33,891 bases of DNA from an uncultured Gammaproteobacteria bacterium (GCA_913009875.1 CAJVYS010000025.1:1-33891), one strand, 5' to 3'; counted from the stretch's first letter, positions 8,845-17,243 are shown. A program made the numbers and translations. The notes: generated by a model from the letters alone, not told the origin.

Positions 8845-10176
8845 ATGCAGCCCGAGACGCTGGTGGTCGGCCTGGGCGCCACCGGGCTGTCCGTGCTGCG
8901 CTTCCTGCGTGCGCGCGGCGAGTCCGTGGCGGTGACCGACAGTCGCATCAATCCGCCTGGCCGCGATGAGCTGGCGCGGGATTTCGCCGAGGTGCCCGCT
9001 GCCCTGGGTGGTTTCGACGCGGCCTGGTTTACGCATGCCCGCCAGCTCATCGTCAGCCCCGGGGTGGCTGTCAGCGAGCCGCTGATCGAGGCCGCGCGTG
9101 CGCGCGGTGCCGAGATCATCGGCGACATCGAGCTGTTTGCCCGTCACGCCCGCGCCCCGGTGGTCGCCATCACCGGCTCCAACGGTAAATCCACCGTCAC
9201 CACCCTGCTCGGCGAGATGGCCGCGGACGCCGGCCGTGCGGTGCGTGTGGGCGGCAATATCGGCCGCCCGGCACTGGACCTGCTGAGTGACAGCGAACCC
9301 GATTTCTACATCCTGGAACTGTCCAGCTTCCAGCTGGAGACCACCCACTCTCTCGATGCGGCCGTGGCCGTGGTGCTCAATATCAGCCCCGACCACCTGG
9401 ATCGTTACCCCAGCGTGTCGGCTTATGCCGCGAGCAAGCAGCGCGTCTACCATGGCCACGGCGCGATGGTGGTGAACTGTGATGACCCAACCGTGGTGGC
9501 CATGCAGGTGCCGGGCCGCAGGACCGTAGGCTTTACCCTGGGGCGGCCGCTGGCGAGCGATTTCGGCATTCTCGAACACGACGGTGAGCACTGGCTGGCC
9601 AAGGGCGAGATGCCGCTGATGCCGGTGCGCGAGCTGCGCATGGCTGGCCGTCATAATCAGGCCAATGCCCTTGCCGCGCTGGCCGTGGGTGAGGTCGTGG
9701 GCCTGTCCATAGCGGCTATGCAGGCCACCCTGCGGCGTTTCGCCGGGCTCTGGCATCGTACCCAGTGGGTGGCGGAGATCGATGGCGTGCGCTGGTACAA
9801 CGACTCCAAAGGCACCAACGTCGGCGCCACCCTGGCGGCCATCGAAGGCTTGGATGGCCCGCTGGTGTTGATCGCTGGCGGCCAGGGTAAGGGTGCGGAT
9901 TTTGTACCCCTGCGTGCGGCGTTGGCAGGCAAGGGCCGCGCGGCCGTGCTGGTGGGCGAGGCGGCAGACATTATCGAACGGTCGCTGGACGGTGTGGTGC
10001 CGGTACAGCGTGCTGGTGGTATGGCCGACGCCGTGGCTCGCGCCCAGGCGCTGGCGCGTCCGGGTGATGCGGTGCTGCTGTCGCCGGCCTGCGCCAGTTT
10101 CGACATGTTCGATGGCTTTGCCGCCCGTGGTGATGCCTTCATTCTCGCCGTACGGGCACTGGAGGAGCCGTCATGA
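8845..10176 (+). CDS. murD: UDP-MurNAc-L-alanine:D-glutamate ligase MurD
   Basis: MurD adds D-glutamate to UDP-MurNAc-L-Ala. VVGLGATGLS near residue 7 is the N-terminal nucleotide-fold loop, and GSNGKS (111-116) is the P-loop. DHLDRYPS and WYNDSKGTN are also typical. I favour ATG 8845 (443 residues): AAGAGG lies at 8834-8839, five bases away, and the distance to VVGLG matches relatives. The alternative is GTG 8806, which overlaps the mraY stop as GTGA and would add 13 residues with no recognisable role. The end overlaps ftsW by four bases. Confidence 0.94.
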   Translation: MQPETLVVGLGATGLSVLRFLRARGESVAVTDSRINPPGRDELARDFAEVPAALGGFDAAWFTHARQLIVSPGVAVSEPLIEAARARGAEIIGDIELFARHARAPVVAITGSNGKSTVTTLLGEMAADAGRAVRVGGNIGRPALDLLSDSEPDFYILELSSFQLETTHSLDAAVAVVLNISPDHLDRYPSVSAYAASKQRVYHGHGAMVVNCDDPTVVAMQVPGRRTVGFTLGRPLASDFGILEHDGEHWLAKGEMPLMPVRELRMAGRHNQANALAALAVGEVVGLSIAAMQATLRRFAGLWHRTQWVAEIDGVRWYNDSKGTNVGATLAAIEGLDGPLVLIAGGQGKGADFVPLRAALAGKGRAAVLVGEAADIIERSLDGVVPVQRAGGMADAVARAQALARPGDAVLLSPACASFDMFDGFAARGDAFILAVRALEEPS

Positions 10177-11405
10177 GCGTGCGTGCGATTCCCGTCCTGC
10201 GTCCCCTCAGCGAAGCCCGTCATGGTCGTTTCGTGCTCGATCCCTGGCTGCTGGGTACGGTGTTGGCCCTGCTGGCCTTGGGACTGGTGATGGTCGCCTC
10301 GGCCTCCATTTCCATTGCCGAGCGGCAGACCGGCCAACCCTTTTACTACTTTTTGCGGCAGGTCATGTTCGTCGCCGCCGGCCTGCTGGTAGGTGCCCTC
10401 ATGCTGCGTACCCGGCTGGTGTATTGGGAACGCCTCGGCCCGCTGCTGTTGCTGTTCGGCCTGGTGTTGCTGGTGGCGGTGCTGGGACTGGGTCGTGAGA
10501 TCAACGGCAGTACCCGCTGGCTGGGTCTGGGCCTGTTCAATCTGCAGCCCTCGGAATTGATGAAACTGTTCATTGTGATCTATCTGGCCGGGTATCTAGT
10601 GCGCCGTGGTGAAGAGGTGCGCCGTTCGGTGAAGGGCTTCCTCAAGCCTATGCTGCTGGCGGGACTGATCGGCGGCCTGTTGCTGGCTGAGCCGGACTTC
10701 GGCGCCGCTGCGGTGATTACTGCCACGGTGCTGGGGATGATGTTTCTCGGCGGCGTGCGTCTGTGGCAGTTCGGCGTGTTATTTGCCGGTACGCTGGGTG
10801 CGGCGGCGGCGTTGGTGCTGGCGACACCCTACCGCATGGCGCGTATGACGTCGTTCGCCGACCCCTGGGCCGATCCCTTCGATAGCGGCTTTCAGCTGAC
10901 CCAGGCGTTGATTGCCTTTGGTCGTGGTGAGTGGTGGGGTGTTGGCCTGGGCGGCAGCGTGCAGAAACTGTTTTACCTGCCCGAGGCACACACGGACTTT
11001 CTGTTTGCGGTGCTGGCCGAAGAACTGGGACTGGTGGGAGTGCTGGTGGTGGTTGGTTTGTTTGCACTATTGGTGTGGCGCGCCTTCGTTATTGGTCACC
11101 GGGCGCAACAGGCGGGTAGTGATTTTGGTGCCTATCTGAGCTACGGCCTTGGCCTGTGGCTGGGCATGCAGGCCTTTATCAATCTGGGCGTGAACATGGG
11201 CGTGCTGCCCACCAAGGGCCTGACCCTGCCACTGATGAGCTACGGTGGCTCGTCTATCGTCGTCACCTGCATGGCCTGTGCGCTGTTGCTGCGTGTCTCG
11301 CACGAGCATCCACTACAAAAACAGCCGCCGGTGCGGCGCGTCGTGCGTCAGTCCGAGCAAAAACACACGCCGACCCTGAAGCGTGCGCGGAGGGTGAACG
11401 CATGA
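10173..11405 (+). CDS. ftsW: Septal peptidoglycan glycosyltransferase FtsW
   Basis: FtsW is the SEDS-family polymerase that joins lipid II into glycan strands at the septum, in complex with FtsI. About ten transmembrane helices cover 410 residues. The SEDS signatures are clear: NGSTRWLGLGLFNLQPSE near residue 111, LLAEPDFGAA near 169, and TKGLTLPLMSYGGSS near 344. A basic cytoplasmic tail follows. It starts in an ATGA overlap with murD and ends in an ATGA overlap with murG, so all three are probably translated as a coupled series. Confidence 0.96.
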   Translation: MSVRAIPVLRPLSEARHGRFVLDPWLLGTVLALLALGLVMVASASISIAERQTGQPFYYFLRQVMFVAAGLLVGALMLRTRLVYWERLGPLLLLFGLVLLVAVLGLGREINGSTRWLGLGLFNLQPSELMKLFIVIYLAGYLVRRGEEVRRSVKGFLKPMLLAGLIGGLLLAEPDFGAAAVITATVLGMMFLGGVRLWQFGVLFAGTLGAAAALVLATPYRMARMTSFADPWADPFDSGFQLTQALIAFGRGEWWGVGLGGSVQKLFYLPEAHTDFLFAVLAEELGLVGVLVVVGLFALLVWRAFVIGHRAQQAGSDFGAYLSYGLGLWLGMQAFINLGVNMGVLPTKGLTLPLMSYGGSSIVVTCMACALLLRVSHEHPLQKQPPVRRVVRQSEQKHTPTLKRARRVNA

Positions 11406-12523
11406 GTGCACCGACGCGCATCCTGCTGATGGCCGGCGGCACCGGCGGCCATGTGTTCCCGGCCCTGGCGGTGGCCAATGAGCTGCGCGGGCGCGGTGTG
11501 GAGGTGAGCTGGCTGGGTACCCGTGGCGGTTTGGAGGCCGAGGTGGTGCCGCAAGCGGGCTATCCCATCGACTTCATCGATGTCAGTGGCCTGCGCGGCA
11601 AGCGCATGGCCAGTCTGGTCACGGCGCCCTTCAAGCTGTTGCAGGCCCTATGGCAAAGCCTGGCGGTGATGCGCCGCCGGCAACCGGCGGCGGTGCTGGG
11701 CATGGGTGGTTTCGTCACCGGTCCCGGTGGTGTGGCGGCGTGGCTGTCGCGGCGGCCACTATTGATTCACGAACAGAATGCCAGCGCCGGGCTCACCAAT
11801 CGCCTGCTGGTGCCGCTGGCAAGTCGGGTGATGGAGGCCTTTCCCCACACCCTGCGCGGCGCCCTGCACACCGGCAATCCGCTGCGACAGGAATTTCTTG
11901 ATAAGAGTCTCGCCACCGATTTCGATGCCGTCGAGCTCCACGAGGGCGTACTGCGCTTGCTGGTGGTGGGTGGCAGTCTCGGCGCGGTGCGCCTTAATGA
12001 GGTGGTGCCCGAGGCCCTCGCCCTGCTGGCACGCGGCAGCAGCGACGCCTCCGGGCTGGTGCTGAACACCGGCGCGCGGGTCGAGGTGTGGCACCAGACC
12101 GGCCGCCGCAACATCGAACAGGCCCGTGAGGCTTACGCCGAGGCCGGCATCGAGGCCCGCGTCGAGCCCTTTATCGACGACATGGCCGAGGCTTATCGCT
12201 GGGCCGACCTGGTGCTTTGCCGTGCTGGCGCCATGACGGTGGCCGAACTGGCCGCTGCCGGCACCGCTTCGATCCTGGTGCCATACCCGCACGCCGTGGA
12301 CGACCACCAGACCGCCAATGCCCGCTATCTCGCCGACGGTGGTGCGGCGGTGCTGTTGCCACAGCAGGAACTCAGTGCGCAGCGGTTGCTGCAGCTGTTG
12401 CAGGAACTGGACGAGGTGCGCCTGCGTGAAATGGGCATGGCGGCACACAAGCTGGCCCTGCCCGAGGCCACGGTGCGGGTAGCCGGACACTGTCTGGAGG
12501 TGGTTCGTGCTCTATCCATGTGA
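11402..12523 (+). CDS. murG: Lipid II synthase, GlcNAc transferase MurG
   Basis: MurG transfers GlcNAc from UDP-GlcNAc to lipid I at the inner membrane. The N-terminal G-loop GGTGGHVFPALA lies near residues 11-22, HEQNASAGLTN near 123, and the donor-site motif LCRAGAMTVAELAAAG near 279, followed by PYPHAVDDHQTANA. ATG 11402 is chosen for the ATGA overlap with ftsW and the fit to family N-termini; longer in-frame starts lie inside ftsW. The last codons (GCT CTA TCC ATG TGA) are supplied by the left arm of the repeat at 12507, so the natural C-terminus was probably replaced by the insertion. Confidence 0.96.
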   Translation: MSAPTRILLMAGGTGGHVFPALAVANELRGRGVEVSWLGTRGGLEAEVVPQAGYPIDFIDVSGLRGKRMASLVTAPFKLLQALWQSLAVMRRRQPAAVLGMGGFVTGPGGVAAWLSRRPLLIHEQNASAGLTNRLLVPLASRVMEAFPHTLRGALHTGNPLRQEFLDKSLATDFDAVELHEGVLRLLVVGGSLGAVRLNEVVPEALALLARGSSDASGLVLNTGARVEVWHQTGRRNIEQAREAYAEAGIEARVEPFIDDMAEAYRWADLVLCRAGAMTVAELAAAGTASILVPYPHAVDDHQTANARYLADGGAAVLLPQQELSAQRLLQLLQELDEVRLREMGMAAHKLALPEATVRVAGHCLEVVRALSM

Positions 12524-12770
12524 TAGCTACGAATTCAGCGTCCCTGTGGTGTTTCGCAGCAAGGCGCAGTGCGAAGGCAATGGCTATTCCCTTGTCGAGC
12601 ACTGGAACGCCGCTGCGGGACACCACAGGGACACCCTTCGGGTTAGCCTGTCAACGCCCACGGACTGCGTTCCGCCTCTTGACAAGGGAAAAGCCATTGC
12701 CGGCAAGGCGCGCCTTGCCGTGAACGTTGACAGGCTAACTGAATTTGCAGTTATCACATGGATAGAGCAC
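12507..12770. repeat. 264-bp palindromic element with interleaved inverted repeats
   Basis: The terminal arms A (12507-12538) and A' (12739-12770) match at 29 of 32 positions, the outer 19 exactly. Inside are three more inverted pairs: B 12538-12560 with B' 12612-12634 (20/23), C 12576-12599 with C' 12678-12701 (22/24), and D 12642-12661 with D' 12720-12739 (18/20). A perfect 20-bp palindrome E lies at 12701-12720. The order A-B-C-B'-D-C'-E-D'-A' means hairpin B holds C in its loop, hairpin D holds C' in its loop, and the loops complement each other. No transposase is encoded and no target duplication is evident. It looks like a MITE or a structured RNA element. Confidence 0.85.
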
Positions 12771-12773
12771 TAA
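12507..12773 (+). other. Relay ORF through the murG-murC insert (88 codons)
   Basis: This reading frame starts with GTG at 12507, inside the last codons of murG, with GGAGG (12496-12500) six bases upstream. It stays open across the whole 264-bp repeat and ends with TAA at 12771-12773, sharing its last A with an ATG for murC. I do not think the peptide has a function; ribosomes moving along it could deliver translation to murC, which lacks a clear ribosome-binding site of its own. The frame is seen; the coupling role is inference. Confidence 0.4.
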
Positions 12774-14215
12774 TGGCTGATCGTCTGATGAACACCGGTG
12801 GTATGGAGAGCGGCTGGAGCCGTATCCGGCGGATCCATTTTGTCGGCATCGGCGGCGCCGGTATGGGCGGCATCGCTGAAGTGTTGCTTAACCTGGGCTA
12901 TGAAGTCTCCGGTTCCGATCTGCGCGAAAACCCCGTCACCCGGCGTCTGGTGGCCGGTGGTGCGACGGTGCACTTCGGCCACACGGCGGACAATGTGTGC
13001 GGCTGCGACGTCGTGGTCACCTCTACCGCCGTGGCCGCCGACAACCCCGAGGTGGTGGCGGCCCGCGCCGCGCGCATCCCGGTGGTGCCGCGCGCCGAGA
13101 TGCTGGCCGAGCTGATGCGCTTCCGTTTCGGTATCGCCGTCGCCGGCACCCACGGCAAGACCACCACCACCAGCCTCACCGCCAGCCTGCTGGCCGAGGG
13201 CGGGCTGGATCCGACCTTCGTCATCGGCGGTCTGCTTAACAGTGCCGGTGCCCACGCCCGCCTCGGCGAGGGCCGCTACCTGGTGGCCGAGGCCGACGAG
13301 AGCGATGCCTCCTTCCTCTATCTGGCACCCATGATGGCGGTGGTCACCAATATCGATGCCGACCACATGGCCACCTATGGTGGTGACTTCGAGCGCCTCA
13401 AGCAGGCCTTCATCGAATTTTTGCACCATCTGCCTTTCTATGGCTTGGCGGTGCTGTGTGCCGATGACCCGGTGATCCGTGAGTTGTTGCCGGCCTTTTC
13501 CAAGCCGGTGCTGACCTACGGTTTCGAGGCCGAGGACGCCGACGTGCGCGGCCTCGACCTGCGTCAGGATGGTCCACATACCCAGTTCCGTGTCGTCCGT
13601 CGCGACCACGACGGCGAGCTGGACGTCACCCTCAACATGCCCGGTGAGCACAATGCCCTGAATGCCCTGGCCGCCATCGCCGTGGCCAGTGAGCTGGGTG
13701 TCTCCGACGCGGCGATGCAAAAGGCCCTGCTCGAATTCCAGGGCATCGGCCGCCGCTTCCAGCTCTACGGTGAACTCGACATGCCCATGGGCTCGGTGTT
13801 GCTGGTGGACGACTATGGCCACCATCCGCGCGAGGTGGCTGCGACGCTGACAGCGGCGCACAAGGCCTGGCCGGGTCGCCGTGTGGTGCTGGCCTTCCAG
13901 CCGCACCGTTATTCACGCACCCGTGACCTGTTCGAGGATTTCGCCCAGGTGTTGTCCGAGGCCGATGTGCTGGTGTTGCTGGAGGTCTATGCCGCCGGCG
14001 AGCAATCGCAGGGCGGTGACGACGGCCGCGCGCTCAGTCGTGCTATCCGTCTGCGTGGACGGGTCGATCCGGTGTTCGTCGAGGACATCGAAGAGCTGCC
14101 CAATATCCTGCGCGGCCTGCTGCGCGATGGTGACGTGCTGCTCACCCTCGGTGCCGGTTCCATCGGCGCCGCCGCGGCCAAGCTGCCCGTGGAGCTTGGG
14201 GAGGGGGTGAAATGA
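12773..14215 (+). CDS. murC: UDP-MurNAc:L-alanine ligase MurC
   Basis: MurC adds L-alanine to UDP-MurNAc, the first peptide step of wall synthesis. With this start, [17 protein letters not shown] lies at about residues 22-38 and the P-loop GTHGKT at 125-130, with [11 protein letters not shown] near 345 and FQPHRYSRT near 374. The start is uncertain. ATG 12773 overlaps the relay ORF stop (TAATG) and gives 480 residues. ATG 12758 lies inside the repeat arm and adds MDRAL. ATG 12788 (MNTGG) or 12803 may be ancestral, since E. coli MurC has a similar short leader. None has a clear Shine-Dalgarno sequence. Confidence 0.95.
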   Translation: MADRLMNTGGMESGWSRIRRIHFVGIGGAGMGGIAEVLLNLGYEVSGSDLRENPVTRRLVAGGATVHFGHTADNVCGCDVVVTSTAVAADNPEVVAARAARIPVVPRAEMLAELMRFRFGIAVAGTHGKTTTTSLTASLLAEGGLDPTFVIGGLLNSAGAHARLGEGRYLVAEADESDASFLYLAPMMAVVTNIDADHMATYGGDFERLKQAFIEFLHHLPFYGLAVLCADDPVIRELLPAFSKPVLTYGFEAEDADVRGLDLRQDGPHTQFRVVRRDHDGELDVTLNMPGEHNALNALAAIAVASELGVSDAAMQKALLEFQGIGRRFQLYGELDMPMGSVLLVDDYGHHPREVAATLTAAHKAWPGRRVVLAFQPHRYSRTRDLFEDFAQVLSEADVLVLLEVYAAGEQSQGGDDGRALSRAIRLRGRVDPVFVEDIEELPNILRGLLRDGDVLLTLGAGSIGAAAAKLPVELGEGVK

Positions 14216-14400
14216 GAAAGGCTCTGGGAATTAACGCAAAGGTCGCAAAGGCGCAAAGAGCGCAAAGTTTTTTTGTGTGGGGCGTGCGAAAGCCTGCGTT
14301 CTTGCGTGTTGCGGCGGACCATTTTGATTTTTCTTTGCGTCCTCTGCGCCTTTGCGACCTTTGCGTTGAATCACCGAGCCCAACAGGAGCACCGGAATGA
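14212..14400 (+). other. Relay ORF through repeat copy 1 (62 codons)
   Basis: The frame begins at ATG 14212, overlapping the murC stop as ATGA, with a strong purine-rich GGGGAGGGGG just upstream. It reads through the 135-bp repeat without a stop and ends at TGA 14398-14400, overlapping the murB ATG, again as ATGA. The peptide shares KAQRAQ and FDFSLR with the one at 15293, because both cross the same repeat family. It is probably not a functional protein but may maintain translational coupling. Confidence 0.4.
14233..14367. repeat. 135-bp palindromic repeat, copy 1 (murC-murB)
   Basis: The 35-bp terminal arms (14233-14267 and 14333-14367) match inversely at 32 positions. Each arm holds four CGCAAAG-like heptamers or their complement. 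The interior is T-rich at both edges (TTTTTTTGTGTGG, ATTTTGATTTTT). A second member of the same length lies at 15323-15457. The element encodes no protein of its own and resembles a short non-autonomous dispersed repeat. Confidence 0.85.
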
Positions 14401-15296
14401 ACGTGGCGCTGCAGATGATCGGCCTGCGCGGCAAGCTGCTGCACGACGAACCCATGTCGCGCCACACCACCTGGCGCATTGGTGGCCCGGCGGATCGCTA
14501 CTACCGCCCGGCGGACATCGATGATCTGGCGGAATATCTGTCTCAGTTGCCTGAGGGTGAGCCGGTGTTCTGGCTCGGGCTGGGTAGCAATCTTCTGGTG
14601 CGAGATGGCGGTATCCGCGGCTCGGTGATTGCCACCAGCGGGATGCTCAACGCCTTGCAACCGATCGGCGATGACCGCCTGCGCGTCGAGGCCGGCGTGA
14701 GCTGCGCCAAGGTGGCGCGCGAGGCCGCCCGCGCCGGACTGGTGGGGGCTGAATTTCTGGCTGGCATCCCCGGCACGATGGGCGGTGCCCTGGCCATGAA
14801 CGCCGGTGCCTTCAGCGGCGAGACCTGGCCCATTGTTGCTGCCGTTGAAACGCTGGATAGCCACGGTGGCTGCCATCGGCGCTTGCCGTCGGAATATGAC
14901 GTGGCCTATCGCCACGTGCGCGGCCCGGTCGGCGAGTGGTTCGTGGCGGCGGAGCTGCAGTTACTGCCGGGCGACACAGAAACGGCACAGGCCCGTATCA
15001 AACAATTGTTGGCTAAGCGTGGCGAGACCCAGCCCACCAGGCAGGCCAATGCCGGCTCGGTGTTCCGCAATCCGCCGGGCGATTTTGCTGCGCGCCTCAT
15101 CGAGGCCTGCGGCCTGAAGGGTACCTGCGAAGGTGCGGCCTGTGTGTCGGAAAAACATGCCAATTTCATCGTCAACACCGGCGGCGCCACGGCGGCGCAG
15201 GTAGAGGGCTTGATCCGGCGCGTCGCCGACACGGTGGAACGCGAACAGGGCGTGCGCCTGATGCGCGAAGTGCACATCGTGGGGGAGGCGCTGTGA
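14397..15296 (+). CDS. murB: UDP-N-acetylenolpyruvoylglucosamine reductase MurB
   Basis: MurB is an FAD enzyme that reduces UDP-GlcNAc-enolpyruvate to UDP-MurNAc with NADPH. FAD-binding motifs are HTTWRIGGPADRYYRP near residue 23, GLGSNLLVRDGGIRG near 61 and GIPGTMGGALAMNAGAF near 122. The catalytic serine is in AGSVFRNP and a conserved glutamate is in REVHIVG at the end. The 299-residue length and AGSVFRNP...SEKHANFIVN pattern fit the shorter type II form rather than the E. coli type. AGGAGC (14385-14390) precedes ATG 14397 by six bases. Copies of the same repeat lie on both sides of the gene. Confidence 0.95.
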   Translation: MNVALQMIGLRGKLLHDEPMSRHTTWRIGGPADRYYRPADIDDLAEYLSQLPEGEPVFWLGLGSNLLVRDGGIRGSVIATSGMLNALQPIGDDRLRVEAGVSCAKVAREAARAGLVGAEFLAGIPGTMGGALAMNAGAFSGETWPIVAAVETLDSHGGCHRRLPSEYDVAYRHVRGPVGEWFVAAELQLLPGDTETAQARIKQLLAKRGETQPTRQANAGSVFRNPPGDFAARLIEACGLKGTCEGAACVSEKHANFIVNTGGATAAQVEGLIRRVADTVEREQGVRLMREVHIVGEAL

Positions 15297-15481
15297 GCGT
15301 GATGTTTGAAATACGGGATATAAACGCAGAGATCGCAAAGGCGCAAAGGGCGCAAAGATTTTTTGGTGTGGTCCGGCAGCAGCTGCGAGACCGCTGGATG
15401 GCACCTGTCTATTTTGATTTTTCTTTGCGTTCTCTGCGCCTTTGCGACCTTTGCGTTGACATCACCGGGGCCCACTCATGA
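15293..15481 (+). other. Relay ORF through repeat copy 2 (62 codons)
   Basis: The frame starts at GTG 15293, overlapping the murB stop as GTGA, with GGGGGAGG directly upstream. It stays open through the second 135-bp repeat and ends at TGA 15479-15481, overlapping the ddl ATG as ATGA. Its length, 189 nt, equals that of the ORF at 14212. ddl itself has only a weak ribosome-binding site (GGGG near 15466), which makes coupling through this ORF plausible. Confidence 0.4.
15323..15457. repeat. 135-bp palindromic repeat, copy 2 (murB-ddl)
   Basis: Terminal arms 15323-15357 and 15423-15457 are inverted copies built from CGCAAAG heptamers, closely matching the arms at 14233 and 14333. The edges of the interior also match (TTTTTTGGTGTGG and ATTTTGATTTTTC), while the middle 35 or so bases differ. 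Same length and same orientation of the interior show that it belongs to the same family as copy 1. Confidence 0.85.
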
Positions 15482-16395
15482 GCACGGACTTCGGCAAGGT
15501 GGCGGTGCTGATGGGTGGTTTGTCCGCCGAGCGTGAGGTGTCGCTAAAAAGCGGCACGGCGGTGCTGGCGGCGCTGCAGTCGCGCGGCGTGGATGCCCAC
15601 GGAGTGGACGCGGGCCGTGACATTGTGAGCGTGTTGCAGACGGGTTGTTTCGACCGCGCCTTCATCGCCCTGCACGGTCGCGGTGGCGAGGACGGCGTGA
15701 TGCAGGGCCTGCTGGAGTCGCTGGGCCTGCCCTATACCGGCAGCGGCGTGCTGGGTTCAGCGCTGAGCATGGACAAGATCCGCAGCAAGCAGGTGTGGTT
15801 GGCCGCCGGTCTGCCCACCCCCGCCTTTGTGCGGCTGGATGCATACAGCGACTGGGCGGCGGTGGCCAGTGATCTGGGCCTGCCGCTGGCGGTGAAGCCG
15901 GTGCGTGAGGGCTCCAGCCTGGGTATCGCGCGGGTCACCGAGATGGCCGGTATCGAACCGGCCTGGCGTGCGGCGGTGGCATTCGATGCGCTAGTGATGG
16001 CCGAACCATGGATCGAGGGTGGCGAGTATACGGTGTCCATTCTCGACGGCGAGGCGCTGCCGGTGATCCGCCTGCAGGCCCCCGGCGATTTTTACGACTA
16101 CGCCGCCAAGTACGAGGCCGAGGACACCGGCTACCACTGCCCCTGCGGGTTGACGGCGGATGACGAGGCCGAGTTGCAGGCGCTGGCGGTGCATGCCTTT
16201 GCGGCGCTGGACGGCCGCGGCTGGGGGCGGGTGGACATCATGCGCGACGGTGAGGGCCGTGCCTGGCTGCTGGAGAACAACACCGTGCCGGGGTTGACCG
16301 ACCACAGCCTGGTGCCCATGGCGGCGCAGGCGGCGGGCATCGGTTTTGATGAGCTGGTGTGGCGCATCCTGGCGCAGACCTTGGAGGTGGCCTGA
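15478..16395 (+). CDS. ddl: D-alanine:D-alanine ligase
   Basis: Ddl joins two D-alanines with ATP to make the dipeptide used by MurF. It is an ATP-grasp enzyme of 305 residues, the size of the DdlB type found in dcw clusters. Motifs are GGLSAEREVSLKSG near residue 13, LHGRGGEDG near 65, YTGSGVLGSALSMDK near 86 and, at the end, LLENNTVPGLTDHSLVP, which supplies metal-binding acidic and Asn residues. The ATG overlaps the relay ORF stop (ATGA). The stop shares one base with the ftsQ ATG. Confidence 0.95.
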   Translation: MSTDFGKVAVLMGGLSAEREVSLKSGTAVLAALQSRGVDAHGVDAGRDIVSVLQTGCFDRAFIALHGRGGEDGVMQGLLESLGLPYTGSGVLGSALSMDKIRSKQVWLAAGLPTPAFVRLDAYSDWAAVASDLGLPLAVKPVREGSSLGIARVTEMAGIEPAWRAAVAFDALVMAEPWIEGGEYTVSILDGEALPVIRLQAPGDFYDYAAKYEAEDTGYHCPCGLTADDEAELQALAVHAFAALDGRGWGRVDIMRDGEGRAWLLENNTVPGLTDHSLVPMAAQAAGIGFDELVWRILAQTLEVA

Positions 16396-17207
16396 TGGGC
16401 GCGCGGCGCATTCAGCCGAAGACACAAAAGCCGGTACGGCGTTTGCCGCAGTGGTCGACGCCGGGCTGGCTGAACCGACGCCTGCTGGGCGCGCTGGTGC
16501 TGTTCGGTGGTCTCGGTTCGCTGCTGGGTTACGGCGGCTGGCAGCTGGCGCAGCCCGATACCCTGTCGATTCGCGCGGTGCAGGTGAAGGGCGAGTTTCG
16601 CTATCTGGACAAGGCGGATCTGTATGCCGCCCTCGGCGAACCGGCCAGTGGCGGATTTTTCAATGTGGACGTGCGTGCGGTGAAGCTGGCGGCGGAGTCC
16701 CTGCCGTGGGTGGATCGCGCCTCGGTACGCCGGGTGTGGCCGGACAGCCTGCGGGTGATGGTGGTGGAGCAGGTGCCGCTGGCGCGCTGGCAGCAGGCCG
16801 ATGGCTCGACGGCGCTGGTGAATATGCGTGGGGAGTTGTTCGCGGCGGTTGGGGCAGAGGAGCTGACGCAGCTGCCCCTGTTTCATGCCCCGGAGGGCGC
16901 AGCAGAGGCGGTGGCGGCACGCTATCAGCGTTTGTCGGCGCCGCTGGCCACGCTGGGGTTGTCGGTGCGTGAATTGGGTCTTAATCAGCGTCGCGCCTGG
17001 CGCCTGCAATTGAACAACGGTGTGCTGCTGTTGCTGGGACGTGGCGGCGACGAGGCGGTGTTGGATCGCCTCATGAGTGCCTGGCCACTGGCGCTGGCGG
17101 CGCACGCTGAGACAATCGAACGGGTGGATTTGCGCTACACCAATGGCTTCGCGGTGCGCTGGAAGCCGGGCATGGGGCCGGATACTCAATCGGGCAAGTT
17201 GGGTTAA
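16395..17207 (+). CDS. ftsQ: Cell division protein FtsQ
   Basis: FtsQ is a bitopic membrane protein that links early and late divisome proteins and binds FtsBL. From ATG 16395 it has 270 residues: a basic cytoplasmic part to about 30, one transmembrane helix (about 32-52), a POTRA domain starting at IRAVQVKGEFRYLDKADLY, and the beta domain. ATG 16395 is chosen because it overlaps the ddl stop (TGATG) and GGAGG (16383-16387) lies seven bases upstream. An upstream in-frame ATG at 16359 lies within ddl and is unlikely. Confidence 0.94.
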   Translation: MGARRIQPKTQKPVRRLPQWSTPGWLNRRLLGALVLFGGLGSLLGYGGWQLAQPDTLSIRAVQVKGEFRYLDKADLYAALGEPASGGFFNVDVRAVKLAAESLPWVDRASVRRVWPDSLRVMVVEQVPLARWQQADGSTALVNMRGELFAAVGAEELTQLPLFHAPEGAAEAVAARYQRLSAPLATLGLSVRELGLNQRRAWRLQLNNGVLLLLGRGGDEAVLDRLMSAWPLALAAHAETIERVDLRYTNGFAVRWKPGMGPDTQSGKLG

Positions 17208-17243
17208 TGGATCGGGTTAATGGAATAGTAGGGCAGTGAGCAA

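Noticed and set aside
14233-14267. CGCAAAG heptamer series as a CRISPR or iteron array
   Set aside because: The repeats are only seven bases, adjacent, and mirrored at the other end of a 135-bp element. There are no spacers and no cas or rep genes.
16346-16972. 208-codon + strand ORF overlapping ddl and ftsQ
   Set aside because: It is in another frame over the intact ftsQ and is a glycine/alanine-rich shadow without any recognisable motif.
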